Source: Blasia pusilla
Taxonomy: Eukaryota; Marchantiophyta; Marchantiopsida; Blasiales
Assembly (NCBI GenBank): GCA_050084515.1
Contig: CM114272.1
Coordinates: 49,166,001-49,230,000 of the forward strand
DNA: 64,000 nucleotides
Direction: 5' to 3'
Shown: positions 1 through 11,646 of the stretch, one piece after another
Layout: every line of letters starts with the position of its first letter
Position numbering within the stretch: position 1 is the first letter of the stretch
Notes under the pieces: model-generated
Told to the model about the DNA's origin: nothing
The model's input: only the letters and a program-made list of their open reading frames with translations
Database searches by the model: none
Translations under genes and position numbers: made by a program

Positions 1-332
1 CCAAACCTCTCGCGCGTTCCGGGTATTTCTTCGGCCTCCTTTCTTCAGAGCCTGGTCACTCTGGAGTCTGGGGAGTGCCATAGGCCTCTTCTGGAAGCAG
101 ATCAGGCTGTCACGGCTAATTGACTTCATAGCTTTCCTGATAGTTTGCGAGCTTCTTCTGTCTATGTTAAGGCCGCCTAGGGCTCAAATGAACAGCTACG
201 ATCAATGTCGACCTGCTCCCGGTGACCGTCCGTTGTTGAACTCGTCACAAGAAGTCATTTGTAAGGAAATTGAGCTCAAGTTCGAAGCGCACAGCAATCA
301 TACCCAGGAAGCTGGAAGGAGGTCGACGAATC
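1..332. other. 5' flank of the lipase gene
   Basis: No gene is recognised here. This is the upstream and probable 5' UTR sequence of the lipase that starts at 333. A longer open frame continues upstream of the lipase ATG to about 270, but without an ATG, so I treat that part as untranslated. No clear TATA box is seen. Confidence 0.5.
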
Positions 333-2096
333 ATGGCAAGTGTTACTTACGCGCGTGCACTGAGCACAACGCTTCTGCAGGGAAATGGCTCGATGGAGCT
401 TCCCAAGGCTCAATTTCCCCAGCAGCGATCAGCTCGCGGTCTTCGCAAAACATCTGCAATCGCCGTCCCGAGGCAGAATTTCCCGCACGGAGGCTTTGTA
501 CAGATGGCGAACAAGAGCTCTCAGCAACAGCCCCGAATGCAGGTCCTCAGTCCCCGTGTGGAAGATTCCTCAACGTCAACTCCGAAGTCGGAAAAGGGTG
601 GAGCGGGATCAGACGAGGTACGCACAGATGTCCCACTAGATCTAGAGTCGAGGGGCGCTGCAGAGACGGAGCATCCTTTCTCGCATCTCAATATCGGTGA
701 GAAGTGGCGAGAAATTCAAGGGGCGAAGAAGTGGGCCGGATTGATGGATCCCATGGATCCACTAGTACGAGGCGAGGTTATCCGATATGGGGAGTTTGCT
801 CAGGCAACATACGATGCATTCGACTACAACACGCACTCGGCATACTGCGGCAGCTGCAAATACCACAAGAAACGTCTCCTACAGAAAGTGGGACTCGAGA
901 ACCGTGGTTACGAAGTAACCGACTATATATACGCGACTTCCGGTCATGAAAATCCCCTCGCAAATATCTTCAAGCTGATCGACCGTGATGACTCCGACGG
1001 CATCGATTCAAGAGAAGTCTGGGACGTGGAGTCCAACTGGATGGGATTCGTCGCAGTGGCCACGGACCCCAAGGAGATAGCGCGTCTGGGGCGCCGGGAC
1101 ATCGTGGTGGCGTGGAGAGGAACTGTCACCAGGCTCGAGTGGCTCGAAAATCTTCGGGACGTCCAGTCTCCGAGCGGTTTGGATCCTAGAAGAGCCGGGA
1201 GAGGACCGTGGTGGGTCCCCGACCTGAGGGTGGAGAAGGGATTTCTGAGTCTCTACAAATCCAGGAACGAGGAATCGCCTTACACAAATAAGAGTGCGCG
1301 TGAGCAAGTATTGAGAGCGGTGAAGAGGCTGATTCACAAGTACAGGAACGAGGAGCTCAGCATCACACTCACCGGTCATAGCTTGGGGAGTGCTCTAGCC
1401 AAGTTGTGTGCCTACGATCTTGCGGAGTCACAAGTCAATCGGAGGCTCAAGGAAGAGTGCGCCCATGTGGAGGTGCCCAGAAACTGGGATGATCCTACTG
1501 ACAATGGTCTACCGCAGGCTGTTGATGAGTCGATCGAGAACGACCTTGGGACAATACCGATTACGGTATTCTCGTTTGGAGGACCTCGGGTGGGGAACGA
1601 TGCGTTTAAGGATCGAATGGAGGAGCTTGGGGTCCACGTGCTGCGGCTGGTAAATATCAATGACAAGGTGCCGACGGTTCCTGGTTTGATTTTCAATGAA
1701 AGATTGAACTTTCTCGAGAAAAATCTAAACATGCTTTGGGTCCTGTTGGAGAGCATGCCATGGACGTACTCTCACGTTGGTGTCGAGCTGCGGCTGGACA
1801 ACTTCGCCTCACCATTTCTCAGGAGGACCAAAGATCCTTTGAGTAATCACAATCTGGAAGCATATCTCCACCTTCTGGATGGCTACCACGGTACCGAGCG
1901 AGACTTCAAGCAAGTAATTTGCCGAGATACAGCTCTGGTGAACAAGGCGAGTAACTTTCTCAGGCCGAAGCACAAAATCCCTCCGTCTTGGTTTCAGGAG
2001 GAGAACAAAGGTCTAAAGCGCACTCGAGATGGTCGCTGGGTGGCCAGAGGACGTGACCCAGAAGACTATCCCGAGGCGGATGTCGTCGGGACATAA
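333..2096 (+). CDS. Plastid-type phospholipase A1 (DAD1-like, PLA1-I class), class 3 lipase
   Basis: A 587-residue single-exon protein of the plant PLA1-I family, which releases fatty acids from the sn-1 position of plastid glycerolipids and can feed oxylipin/jasmonate-type synthesis (family knowledge). The first ~110 residues are rich in Ser, Thr, Arg and Gln and poor in acidic residues, as in a chloroplast transit peptide. The family block WREIQGAKKWAGLMDPMDP follows. The lipase_3 core begins near residue 256 (DIVVAWRGTV). The nucleophile elbow GHSLG puts Ser at residue 350; the likely triad partners are Asp444 (in NINDKVP) and His481 (in YSHVGVEL). I chose the ATG at 333 because the upstream in-frame codons have no ATG. 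All catalytic residues are present and there is no frameshift, so this looks functional. It is the only intact host-type gene in the window. The exact subclass (Igamma or a relative) is an inference. Confidence 0.93.
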   Translation: MASVTYARALSTTLLQGNGSMELPKAQFPQQRSARGLRKTSAIAVPRQNFPHGGFVQMANKSSQQQPRMQVLSPRVEDSSTSTPKSEKGGAGSDEVRTDVPLDLESRGAAETEHPFSHLNIGEKWREIQGAKKWAGLMDPMDPLVRGEVIRYGEFAQATYDAFDYNTHSAYCGSCKYHKKRLLQKVGLENRGYEVTDYIYATSGHENPLANIFKLIDRDDSDGIDSREVWDVESNWMGFVAVATDPKEIARLGRRDIVVAWRGTVTRLEWLENLRDVQSPSGLDPRRAGRGPWWVPDLRVEKGFLSLYKSRNEESPYTNKSAREQVLRAVKRLIHKYRNEELSITLTGHSLGSALAKLCAYDLAESQVNRRLKEECAHVEVPRNWDDPTDNGLPQAVDESIENDLGTIPITVFSFGGPRVGNDAFKDRMEELGVHVLRLVNINDKVPTVPGLIFNERLNFLEKNLNMLWVLLESMPWTYSHVGVELRLDNFASPFLRRTKDPLSNHNLEAYLHLLDGYHGTERDFKQVICRDTALVNKASNFLRPKHKIPPSWFQEENKGLKRTRDGRWVARGRDPEDYPEADVVGT

Positions 2097-3202
2097 AATC
2101 ATTTACTGAAGGCAGGGGATCCCTTCTTCATGAATGTCACTCATGTGCAGTGCGTCTGAGAAATGATCAGGAACGACTTTGATGTGAACGCCACTAGCAG
2201 CAGATGTAGAGACGTCGACGACAGCGACGGTGGAACAGACCAGTTGCTGCATTGGAGGGACTAGCGGCTGTAGCAGATCTTAAAGTTTTACTTGCCTGGA
2301 TATTTGATTTCAGCCAGTTGTGAATCATGAGGTTATCAGCGTGCCAGCTCTCGACCAGCGGGCTCCATGATTCCCCGCACATTGTCTCTACCATCCCTAA
2401 TCGACAAATTCTTTGAGATGACTGGTGTAGAACTCAGCCAGACATGACATGAGTGCGATCGCGTAGAGGAGAGTGAAAAAAAATCTTTTAAGATTCAGAA
2501 ATGTTGTGTACATATGTTAACAGACCCGATATGGTTTTCGTTGACCCAATCCATAAGCATGAGATCCATTTGCATGTTTTTCCGAACTTCGTTCGTTTAG
2601 AATCTGTATTTTCGTCGACTTTGTTTCCCTTCATCTTATCCTCCAGATGTTTGCAAAGTGTCTAATAGAGTCTGCCTGTCAGAGCTGTCTCCGATGTTTC
2701 CGATGAAATCTGCACAGCGGCATTGGCTGGTTGTTTTGACTACTCATGCCACAACTAGATCCGCAAACCTCTGGCTGGTTTCACGTAGGTCAACATGCAA
2801 CGATCGATCGCTAAACAGCGGACCTGAAACTTCGGCTGTGCTATCTCATCAACTTGCCAAGAATTCGGGCAATTTCGAAACTCCCCATACCTGGCGCCAC
2901 CTTCACAAGTTTGCATCTGCCAGGAAAGCCCCGCGAAGGATGGTTCGTAATGCGTGCAGATGCGCGTTTGGCGGGTTTCTCAACATGGCGACAATGAGAC
3001 AGAGATCGTCGTCTGCAAACATTGTCCCTAATGGTTATCATAATAATATACTACTCATTATATATCTTTACTGTTCCCGAGAGATTTACCTCTATGCTTG
3101 TCTTCCCATGTCAAATCTGAAACCAGTGTGCATCTAGTAGGGTAGATGGCCTGGCCATGGAAAAAAACCAGAGAGAACTTGTAAGGGCTGTAAATACCAT
3201 AT
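2097..3202. other. 3' flank of lipase gene, no gene seen
   Basis: This holds the presumed 3' UTR and downstream noncoding DNA. A 159-codon open frame at 2658-3137 (+) has no recognisable motif and odd composition, so I do not call it. There are several AT-rich stretches but no defined element. Confidence 0.5.
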
Positions 3203-3482
3203 TTAATTTCTTATCCTCACGTAGTTATCGTGGATCGCAGGTACATTGGAATGTACGAGGGTGAGACAGACGAACAAAAATGAAAAATCCGAAACAACAA
3301 ATGAATAAATAAATTATTTGGTGACATTTTACCACAACCCCCTTAATTTCTTATCCTCACGTAGTTATCGTGGATTGCAAGTACATTGGAATGTACGAGG
3401 ATGAGATTAACGAAAAAGCATGAAAATTCCGAAACAACAAATGAATAAATAAATTATTCGGTGACATTTTACCACAACCCCC
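3203..3482 (+). repeat. 140-bp tandem duplication (2 copies)
   Basis: Copy 1 (about 3203-3342) and copy 2 (about 3343-3482) both begin TTAATTTCTTATCCTCACG and end in a run like ACCACAACCCCC. They differ by scattered substitutions and small indels. Inside each copy, GTACATTGGAATGTAC forms a short inverted repeat. This is a simple direct duplication in noncoding DNA. Confidence 0.9.
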
Positions 3483-4195
3483 TAAAGTTGGGTAGAGGAA
3501 GTGTCTCGGTAATTTCGGTAGAGGGCCATAGTTATTTTGCAATGTAACTATGATTTGAAAAGTTTTTACCATACTGTTGAATAGAAAGTTTATAAACTGA
3601 ATAATTGTCCCATTCTAGATATCAACGTGTAAGAAGCTAATGTAAACTTTAAGACGAGGACGGATAGATTTCATTCTGTACATTTAGGCGTAAATCAGAC
3701 CTCAACATCCCTAACTTGAAAGAAGAAGACTTTCTTACCTTTTGCTTTGAAAAAATATATCTCTCTTCACTTCTTTATTTGGGAAAAAGAGAAACACACA
3801 CTTTGAAAAAAAAAGATTAGGATCAAAGATGAGAAAAGGTAACATGAGAATAGTGGGATACGATTATATGTTTCTAAATGATGTTTGTTGATCGAGATGC
3901 GCAACCAGACTGGACAGTTTCAAAAGAAACTAAATTCTAGAATAGTGGGGGCCTTGGGGGAAATAATAAATAGGTACTGATGGAAGACAAGGGAAAGTTG
4001 AAAAGAGACATATATATATATTTTTATAATATATGCTTTTACAATGAAATTTCTTGTAATGTCTCAGTAACTACCAAATTCAGTTGGTCGTTAAGTATAT
4101 AGCTTATTCCCCAAGAGGATTGAATCATCACTTAACTATTCCAATTGAATGAACCTCAAGAATTCTCCAAGGTTGCACGCGGACAAAGTCTGTGT
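3483..4195. other. AT-rich intergenic DNA
   Basis: No gene or element is recognised. The sequence is AT-rich with homopolymer runs and a TATATATATATTTTTATAATATAT block near 4010. It ends at the GC-rich inverted repeat that starts at 4196. Confidence 0.5.
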
Positions 4196-4303
4196 CCGCG
4201 GGTAGACATGTCCGTGCAGGCCCGGGTACAGGCTCCACAGGTCCATATATCTGTCACACTGTGGAGCCTGTACCCGGGCCTGCACGGACATGTCTACCCG
4301 CGG
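4196..4303. repeat. Perfect 44-bp inverted repeat, 20-nt loop
   Basis: Arm 4196-4239 (starting CCGCGGGTAGACATG) is the exact reverse complement of arm 4260-4303, separated by 20 nt. A smaller nested pair, CGCGGACA and TGTCCGCG, lies just to the left and overlaps the left arm. The arms are GC-rich in an AT-rich setting. The structure could be a fold-back element or a hairpin-RNA precursor; the sequence alone does not decide. Confidence 0.92.
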
Positions 4304-4640
4304 CATGTGTGTGGCCTGTGCCACTTGAGCATTGCACCCTTTCTTGGCCAATCCGCATCTCGTTCAATGCCCATTTTTAACACCCAATTTCTAGCCTGCA
4401 TCGGGGGAAAATTGGGCATGTATCGGATGGTCCCCATTCGTCACATCAAGTTCACATCGGCCTTGCAAAAGGCCCGCGCTTAGAAGCCCACGCCCAGTCC
4501 GCCCTAGCCCGCGCCTAGTTCGTCCTAACCCGCCCAGCCCGCCCTAGGACCCTAGCCCTAGGCGGCCCTTGCCCAATCCTAGCCCGCCGTGCGACGGGCT
4601 CCCGGCCCGCACAAAGCCTGCCGTAGCCTGCAAAGTAGCC
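4304..4640. other. C-rich strand-asymmetric tract, no gene
   Basis: From about 4460 to 4625 the plus strand is a chain of degenerate GCCC/CCCTAGC/GCCCGC motifs with few long purine runs. No reading frame resembles a known protein. It may be a degenerate tandem array derived from a short C-rich unit. Confidence 0.5.
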
Positions 4641-5256
4641 CACTATCCATCCAGCGAATTGGGTATTGCCACGTGTATGCCTCAGACTTACTTGCCAAAC
4701 TCGCATTTGGCAAGTAAGTTTGAGAGATTCGCATTTTCTTTGAGAGATTTTATGGATTAGGCTCCAAATTTTATTCGTGCCTTGAGAGCTAAGATATCTA
4801 GGAATTTTGGGGAAATCCGTTGCGTGCCTTTTGGGGATAGTTGGATTTTGTTTGTAACCAACTTGGATATTTACGCTCCTTGTTGTGTCTTAAATAAACA
4901 CTAATTGATTCCACATTAGGTGAGAGGTTGTGAGTGTGGAAATCTCTTGTGTCACTAAACTTGTTTGGTGATTTTGAGATTTCAGATTCATATACTCAAG
5001 TTTTAGATTTTTTTTTCATTGGTTCTCCTTAGCACATTGGGGATGTGGAGGTTCTTAAGGAAACTTATCTATATATTCCTTCTGAGTGCACATGCCCAAC
5101 CCTAAACCAAGACCCCTGTTCCATCATTCACGCGAGTATACATTGCTCTAGCCAATTTTTTTAGCATATCCCTTCATGATCTTTTTGGTACTTCCTTATC
5201 TCAACTCGTAGATTTATTTTGTTGGTTTTTGTAAGAGATCATCTTATCTTCTTCCT
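4641..5256. other. Noncoding AT-rich DNA
   Basis: I see no gene and no terminal repeat here. It lies upstream of a short decayed reading frame and the copia fragment, so it may be part of an older element that can no longer be recognised. Confidence 0.4.
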
Positions 5257-5733
5257 TTGAGTGATATGTCTAGTGGGGTTGGATCATCAAGAGTGGGAGA
5301 TAATCAAATCGAGTCCAATGATAGTGCCAAGAGGCAAAAAGAAAATTCCATGAATGAATTCAACATGGCCATAAGAGAGGCATGGCAAGATTATTTTTTC
5401 CAGCTTACAATAGAGAAAAGACGATCCTACATGTTGAGGGGTATGGATGGTTTCCATGACTACACCTTGGAATTGCAAAGATTTTCCAAGAAATTTTCAA
5501 AGGCATTTAACTAGGAAGTGGATGCCAAAGAGGCCAAGAGGTTAATTGCATTTTATGCCCAAAAAGGTGTTCACCTGGAGAGAGCATATGTCGATCTCAA
5601 GACAAAAAAGAAGGAGAAGCTTAAGGTTATAGAGACAATTCTTATACAAAGATTTAGTGGAGAATTAAGAAATGCTCAACGTATTTTCAAGGGAGATAGT
5701 ACTCTCGTAGGGCAGACATTGTTAGTTCCATAA
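5257..5733 (+). pseudogene. Unrecognised charged, helical ORF with one in-frame stop
   Basis: Two open stretches, 5257-5514 and 5518-5733, are in the same frame and separated by a single TAG, giving about 157 codons. The product is rich in Lys, Glu, Gln and Arg and looks alpha-helical or coiled-coil. No domain is recognised. It lies just upstream of a copia polyprotein tail on the same strand, so it may be element-derived, but I cannot assign it. Confidence 0.35.
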
Positions 5734-5786
5734 TCTTGTGTTTCATGCTTGTGTAAAGCACATAGAGATTTAGTATCATTTTTTTT

Positions 5787-5932
5787 GTGAGTTGATCGAG
5801 AGCAAGGTTTTGACGTTAGTCTATTGTCCAACAAAGGATAACCGTGCAAACATCTTCACCAAAGCCTCCAGCCGAGATGAGCTTCAACGACATCTGAAGG
5901 TTCTTGGCATTGGTCCAAGACAGTACTCCACA
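5787..5932 (+). pseudogene. Ty1/copia polyprotein C-terminus (RNase H tail)
   Basis: The frame gives YCPTKDNRANIFTKA followed by SSRDELQRHLKVLGI. This matches the copia-type RNase H tail, whose usual form is TKDQ-ADIFTK followed by F..LR..LG. Only the last ~45 residues remain. A purine-rich tract (GAGGAGGGA) and an LTR-like start at 5956 follow directly, the normal order at a copia 3' end. Confidence 0.8.
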
Positions 5933-5955
5933 TGAGAGTGGATATTGAGGAGGGA

Positions 5956-6353
5956 TGTTGGATTCTCAACATCCACTTCTCTCACCACCATTAATCTGAT
6001 CGGCCCCCTTATATGAGGAGAAACCTAGATTGATGGTTCCGACTTAGACGTTGAAGGAGTCATAGTAATATGATGTAGATGGTTTATAGAGTAGCGTTAC
6101 TAGGATTATCTAACCCTATGTTGCATTAGGGTGCGGAGAACCCTGATGCAATATAGAAAATAGAAAAAAATCTATAAATAGAAATGATGAAAAATAGGTA
6201 ATAAATCATAGTTTCCTAAGTAGTGAAATAGTCGGAAGCTGCAACGTTAGTGCATTCTCGTATGTCGAGTTATCTCCATGTTCATGTTTCATAAATCTCT
6301 TACGTGAGCGCACGGACGTACGAGGCCACTTTATATCTCTAATATTTGTAACA
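5956..6353 (+). repeat. 3' LTR of the copia remnant
   Basis: The sequence starts TGTTGGATTCTCAACATCC just after the purine tract and ends in TTTGTAACA, so it is bounded by TG..CA with short inverted termini (TGTT/AACA). The length of ~398 bp is normal for a copia LTR. The right boundary is inferred from the terminal motif only, since no second LTR is present. Confidence 0.65.
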
Positions 6354-6392
6354 TGTTTCAGTGATTTCATCACATTCTAATTTTTCATAGTA

Positions 6393-7317
6393 AGATCATG
6401 ATTGAGTCGATAGACACCAAGGGAGAATCCCAAATGGCTTAATGGTTGGCAGGTCACATTGAGAGAACTATCATATGCATCGGTCCAAAGAATGTGTTGC
6501 AACTTGTGATAGAAAATGCTAGCAATGAGCGAGCAACAAGGAAACTTATCGAAACAAATTTTCCTCATAGTCTTTGGGATGGATGTGTATCACATTCTCT
6601 TGATCTAGTATGCAAAGAATGACGTCAATGGCCTTCGATGGATAGGATTTTTGCACAAGCTTGTGAGATGATAATATTTGTGAAGACTAGAACTTGGGTG
6701 ATGGCTAAATTCATGGAAACAAATCTAGTGAAGAGACGATTGTTTCTTCTTGCAAACACACATTTTGCAACAAATTTTTGTCATGTTGGGACGTGTCTTA
6801 GAATTGAGCAAGGTGTTCCATGCCATGGTTGCCACAAATTAAAGCTTTTAGGGAGTATTTCAATGAGAGGGATGCGAGGAAAAAGGAGAAGGCATGAGAG
6901 ATTGAGACTATTGTGGCCAATCATGATTTTTGGATAGAAAGTGAGGAGTTATTGGTTGCAGCTTTGCCAACTATTATTATGTTGAGAGAGTGTGATGGTC
7001 ATAAAGAAATGATAAGGCCTTTTTTTTCACCGTACATTTGAGATAATGGAAGAGACTTGTTCTTTTCCATGGCCCGTTGTGGATGGAAGGCGTTGCAATT
7101 TTTTTGTGACAATGTCTAGAGCTATGGAAATGGTTGGTGTTATTTCTAGGAGGTGGGTACTTCTCCACAATAAGTTACATGCATTAGGCTACATTCTTGC
7201 CCCTCACAATATTCTTGATAGTGTTCAAGACGTAACTTTAAATGTTGAGTGCATGAGAGATTTCAAAACTAAAACTTTATGCAAAGGGGATGTATGGCCT
7301 CAATGTCACCGAGGCTA
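6393..7317 (+). pseudogene. hAT-type transposase remnant (DUF659 family)
   Basis: Broken frames carry the DUF659/hAT order: ESIDTKG, then GPKNVLQLVIENASNERA (family form N-VQ-VTDNASN--A), then FPHSLWDGCVSHSLDLV (usually W-PC-AHC-NLM), then HFATNFCHVG (usually TRFATNF--L), then SRRWVLLHNKLHALGYILAP (usually W---L---LHAAGYFLNP). Stops and frameshifts interrupt it, including a TAA after the first block. The element termini were not found. Confidence 0.7.
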
Positions 7318-7320
7318 ATT

Positions 7321-8860
7321 CTTATGTAGGTACTTGTTTGCGAGAGTTGGGAAACATTGTAAACCATCATGAACTATTTGTGGATGAGTTTGGTAGGGAA
7401 GTTGTCGATTCACTAACAATTTCTGCCCCACGGGAGTCCTATGTCCCTTGAACCCAATGTATGACGACCATTGATACGATTCAAACTCTTTTGTAATTGC
7501 AACTTCCTAACATCCCTTTCTTGGAAATTTGGTCTTCCTTGCAAGATTGAGTAATGTATTTAATCTTACAACCCTATTAACAATATAGAACAGAGGAATT
7601 GTAGAAGCATTCGGTATAGTGGCACTTTGTGGAGATAACACAACTCCATTAGAAGACACATGATCTACTTTTGATCTTAGTTCATCCCTGAGTTGGGGAA
7701 GAGTCGAAGAATTCTCAACGAATTCATGTTGAACCAAAATAGGAAGAGTGGTAGGTAGCTCAACTCGTGGTGTTAGATAAGTAGTTGGCCCAATTGTGGA
7801 TGTATTCTCAACAACTTCATAGAATGCATTGTCAACCAATTGAAGTCCTGATGATGGAAGATGGACTTCTTCACTTTCTCCTACCATATCTCCACCCTAG
7901 TTGGGAGGCGTGCAAAAATATCAACATCAATATATTATAAAGGATAGATAAGATACGAATTAAGGGTGTTGAAGAATGAAATATTTTGAATGAAGATATA
8001 AAAAGATAGAGATATACATCTTATGAATTGATTGGCCATAGTCAAAACCTCCTCATTTGGAATAGTTGCGATAGTCTCAACTACTAAAGCAGGCTCGACT
8101 TGAACATGATTCTCTTTCTTTCTTTTTCTATACTCTCGATAATAAGTCCTTTTTTTCTTTCTTTGAGAGCTTCCATTTTATCAACGCAAATAGCACATTT
8201 ATGTTATTGGGCCTCGCAACGTACGTAGAACCTTCCAAAAATCACGTATATTGATAGGATTCAATGGAATGGGAAGTATGAAACAATACATAAACGTGAA
8301 GAGCAATGCAACAAATTAAATTAAAAGTGGAAACTATGTAGGGTGAAAATATGGACATGCTAAATGATTGTCAATGTTGTGAACTTAGGATGGAGATTTT
8401 TCGCAAAGGAATTAATTCATCTTCAATATGTATTTTTGTGCTAAGATTTCCTTGCGACACGCACACCTTTTTTGTTTAGAATTCACACGCATCAATTTTT
8501 GGAAGTCACGCAAATCTGTCAAATTTTATGGAACAGGAAGTCTATGCAACAATTCCAAGATTGCATGATTATAGTATATACACATAAAATATGGGATGTA
8601 AGGCATCATCGTGGAAATGGAAATACGTTGCTTCCATTGTTCTCCCAAAGAAAGGTGCTTACATTAGAGGGATGTTCTTCAATTTTTTGATTTATCTCCC
8701 TGAATTTTATTGCGGAATTGGTATATTTATGATAAATCTTAGCGGCCGTCTCTCCATATTCAATAATAATCCACCTCCACTCGCCATCTACATTACACAC
8801 CACAAAACTATTTATTAAACTTGATAACAGAAAGAAAGGGAAACACAAAGCTTAAAGATA
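7321..8860. other. AT-rich DNA, possible hAT 3' portion
   Basis: No confident gene. A 126-codon minus-strand frame at 7507-7887 has no known motif. The region may include the decayed 3' end of the hAT element on its left. Confidence 0.35.
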
Positions 8861-9290
8861 TAAAATAACCAGAAAATAGAAATTAATAGTAAATTGAAAA
8901 AAAATTGAGGTAAAATAAAAGAGAAAGAAAATTATGAAAATTAAATGGGAAAAATAAGTAAAAAATTAGATGGAAGAAGGAAAAAAATTAAACAATGAAA
9001 GAGAAAGAGAATGAAAAATTTTAGAGATAGGAAGAAAGTAATTTTAGAGGAAGAGTTTAAAATTTGAGATACCCTTTTTAATAATAATAAAAATAACATA
9101 AGGAATTTTTTTCAAAGAAAATGAAAGACAATTTAATTTATTTTGAAAATAAAATTAAAAGAAGAATAAAAAATGAAAGATAATGAAGGAAATTAAATGG
9201 GAAAAAATGAGGAAAAAATTAGATGAGAGAAGGAAAAAAAGGAAAAATAATAATAAGATATTTTTGTTGGAATTTTTTCTTGAAATTAAA
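8861..9290 (+). repeat. Purine-rich A/G tract with internal duplication
   Basis: About 430 bp of the plus strand is nearly all A and G. The segment near 8935-8990 (AAATTAAATGGGAAAAA...) recurs at 9184-9240, which suggests a diverged duplication. It has no coding content. Confidence 0.6.
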
Positions 9291-10264
9291 AAATTGGCTA
9301 GGTTCGGTCACCCGAAATTAACTACTTCTCCTAGCCCTCCCCGCCTTGAGAGATCGCGCAACCCATATTGAAAATGCAAATCCAAGGGTCTACGCGACTC
9401 CACCCGTTAGATCTTGCATTGGACGGCCAAAAGATGTGCTTCCGAATCATTAAAACATATCCGGATCTAGTAGTCCCGACTTAGAGGACCGTTAGATTTT
9501 AGATCAGACGGCCGTTGTTTGATCTACTGCTGGCCTTTCGATTTTGGATCGGAAGTCCAGCGGCTAAGTTGCCACCGCCTATGTCTCCCTTCCCCTTTCC
9601 CCCTACCCCAAGTCGCACATCGTCTTAGTCCTCATTTCCCTCCCACCTAGTTCGCGTTTCACTCCCTCCGCTCCAGCTTGCGTCGTCTCTTTTGGGTCAT
9701 GTTTCCTTGCTGCAAAATTTCTCGAGCGCGCTTGAGAGCGCATGAGACCTTCCACGCGCTCGAGGATCACGGGCGCTCAGCACTCACGGCCACCCATGGG
9801 CGCAAGGAGATGACACTTCTCATTTCTATCCCAATTTTCCCTTCCTTTCACACATTCTCTCCTCCGCATTGGTCTGATCTATGCTACGTTGTTGCCTCCA
9901 AGTTTCGCCGAGCTCTTTTGGGGATTTCCTCCTGCGCCCGTCTTTTCAAGGAAATGACTTTGTGCCTTTGTGTCTCTCTGCTCCTAACCTGGTATTGTCC
10001 CTGGTGCTAAGCCGCGTCTTGCTGATATTTTTACAGTGCTCACTGAATTTTGAAGTGCTACTTTGCGGTTGTTTTGGGGTTGAAGGGTTACATACTTTGT
10101 GGATTATTGCAAGTGGGGTAGTTGCAAGTGGATTTTGCCATGGACTTGGTCTATGGCTGATCTACCATGGCCGCGGGATAAATCTTCAATACTGTTAGAC
10201 ATGAAGCATCTCGAGTACTCGAGTTGAGTACTGTAAGACATAAAGCATACATAGCAACTTGAAT
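9291..10264. other. Intergenic DNA, no gene seen
   Basis: Composition changes here to a mixed GC level. A 110-codon frame at 9678-10010 has no motif. Short phrases such as CCGTTAGATTTTAGATCAGACGG are common in plant transposon flanks, but no element boundary could be drawn. Confidence 0.4.
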
Positions 10265-10610
10265 ACTCTTGTGCGGATACACATTGCTGTCAACAAACAT
10301 ACACACAAACACGCACGATCCCATGCTAACTCATGGCATCCAAACAACGAGACCAGAAGTACCAAAATATCTCCAATGTAAATCGATCAAATCTCTCACA
10401 AGGTCTCACACCAATCTCTCCATGGTGTGCACTCTCTCTTATGTCAAACCAAACCCACTCTCCTAATGAGAGGCTTGTGTTACACACACAAGGCAAGGAG
10501 GACCATAGCTCCACCGCCTCATGCCAAGAGGTTCAACAAAGAGAGAATAAGCTCTCAAGCTCTCTCTCTCTTTGAGGTATATCCCCTTCCCTCTCCCAAG
10601 CTCTCTCCTC
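10265..10610 (+). repeat. R1 repeat, left copy, part 1
   Basis: 10378-10610 matches 45784-46013 closely (shared start GTAAATCGATCAAATCTC). The preceding 10265-10377 matches 35469-35594. The copy breaks exactly at the target duplication of chromovirus 1 and resumes at 18006. The class of R1 is unknown; an LTR is possible. Confidence 0.8.
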
Positions 10611-10615
10611 GGTAA

Positions 10616-11646
10616 TGTCGTGCGCCTACTCTCCTTGAACGTTAATCTTGTTTGTTGCGGAAGCGTGCGTTCAGTAGGTCACGCTCTCAACGTTGATCTG
10701 CATCCAAACACGCACTTCGGTTAGTCGGGTCTTGGATCAATCAGCGGGATTACTTTCCGAGTTCTCGTCTCAGACTCTCTCTTCAAGCTCAACCTTCCTA
10801 GTTTCGCGGTTTCCAACACGGGCAAGTCTCGAAAGACTTGGGACAGACTTTTTCTGGTCGGTTCGGGGAACCGAAACGGGCGTTTTTTGCGCCTAAGCGG
10901 TTCCAACTGTCCGATGAACATCCAATGAGTTCCTCACCAAGACTCGCACGGAAGTGAATCTCGGTTGGAATCCAAGTGTGGCGACAAAGTCCACTCCTTG
11001 GATCAGGTTTGGGTTTGGGTTTCGCGCCAAACTCCCGTTTCATCCGTGCCTCAAACGCCGTTTGGCGCCCAAAGTGGGGTTTCGTTTCCCGAGACATCTC
11101 AGAGAAGGTACTCCCCTTACTAGTACTTCTGGGGATCTCCGGGGGCCCCCTACATTTAGGGAAAGACACCCGGGCCCCTCCAATTGGCCCTCAACCCGAT
11201 TGCTCTCTGAATCGTTTTCGGCCAATATCTCAGCCTGTACTTATGCGTTTGCTGAGATCTTTGGTGCGTTGGAAGCGTCTCAAGATCAGCTTTCCAACGC
11301 GCCCTTACTTGTCCCGAACGCATCTCGGAGCTCAACGTTATGGTCCTAAACACAGTCAGATTCTCCCAAACGCTAGCCGTGTTCCAAACTGGTTCTCATC
11401 TCTTTGGCAACCAACCTCCGAGACTCAACTCATCTCAAGTCTCGGCTCGCGTTTGGTCTAGGTTTCCTGGTCGCGACCACTAACGCATGAAACGCACAAC
11501 TCTGTTCCACGTTTCGTCTCTTAGACTTTTCCAAGAGACTCTTCCAAACGCTCTCCAAAGCGCAAACCTCGCGGCGTGAGTTCCTTTGAGTTCTGATGTT
11601 TCGCTTGGCGCGTATTTGGTGTTGTTTGGTTATGAGGGTCGCGACA
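10616..11646 (-). repeat. 3' LTR of chromovirus 1
   Basis: This LTR is close to identical to 16976-18005, with mostly one-base length differences in homopolymer runs plus a few substitutions. It ends in the inverted terminus TGTCG..CGACA. Confidence 0.93.

Noticed and set aside
164-700. 178-codon frame overlapping the lipase start
   Set aside because: It is a shadow frame of the PLA1 N-terminal region without motifs.
2658-3137. 159-codon plus-strand ORF downstream of the lipase
   Set aside because: No domain, no conserved composition and no splice or promoter context; likely chance.
7507-7887. 126-codon minus-strand ORF
   Set aside because: No recognisable domain; it lies in AT-rich DNA beside the hAT remnant and is probably chance.
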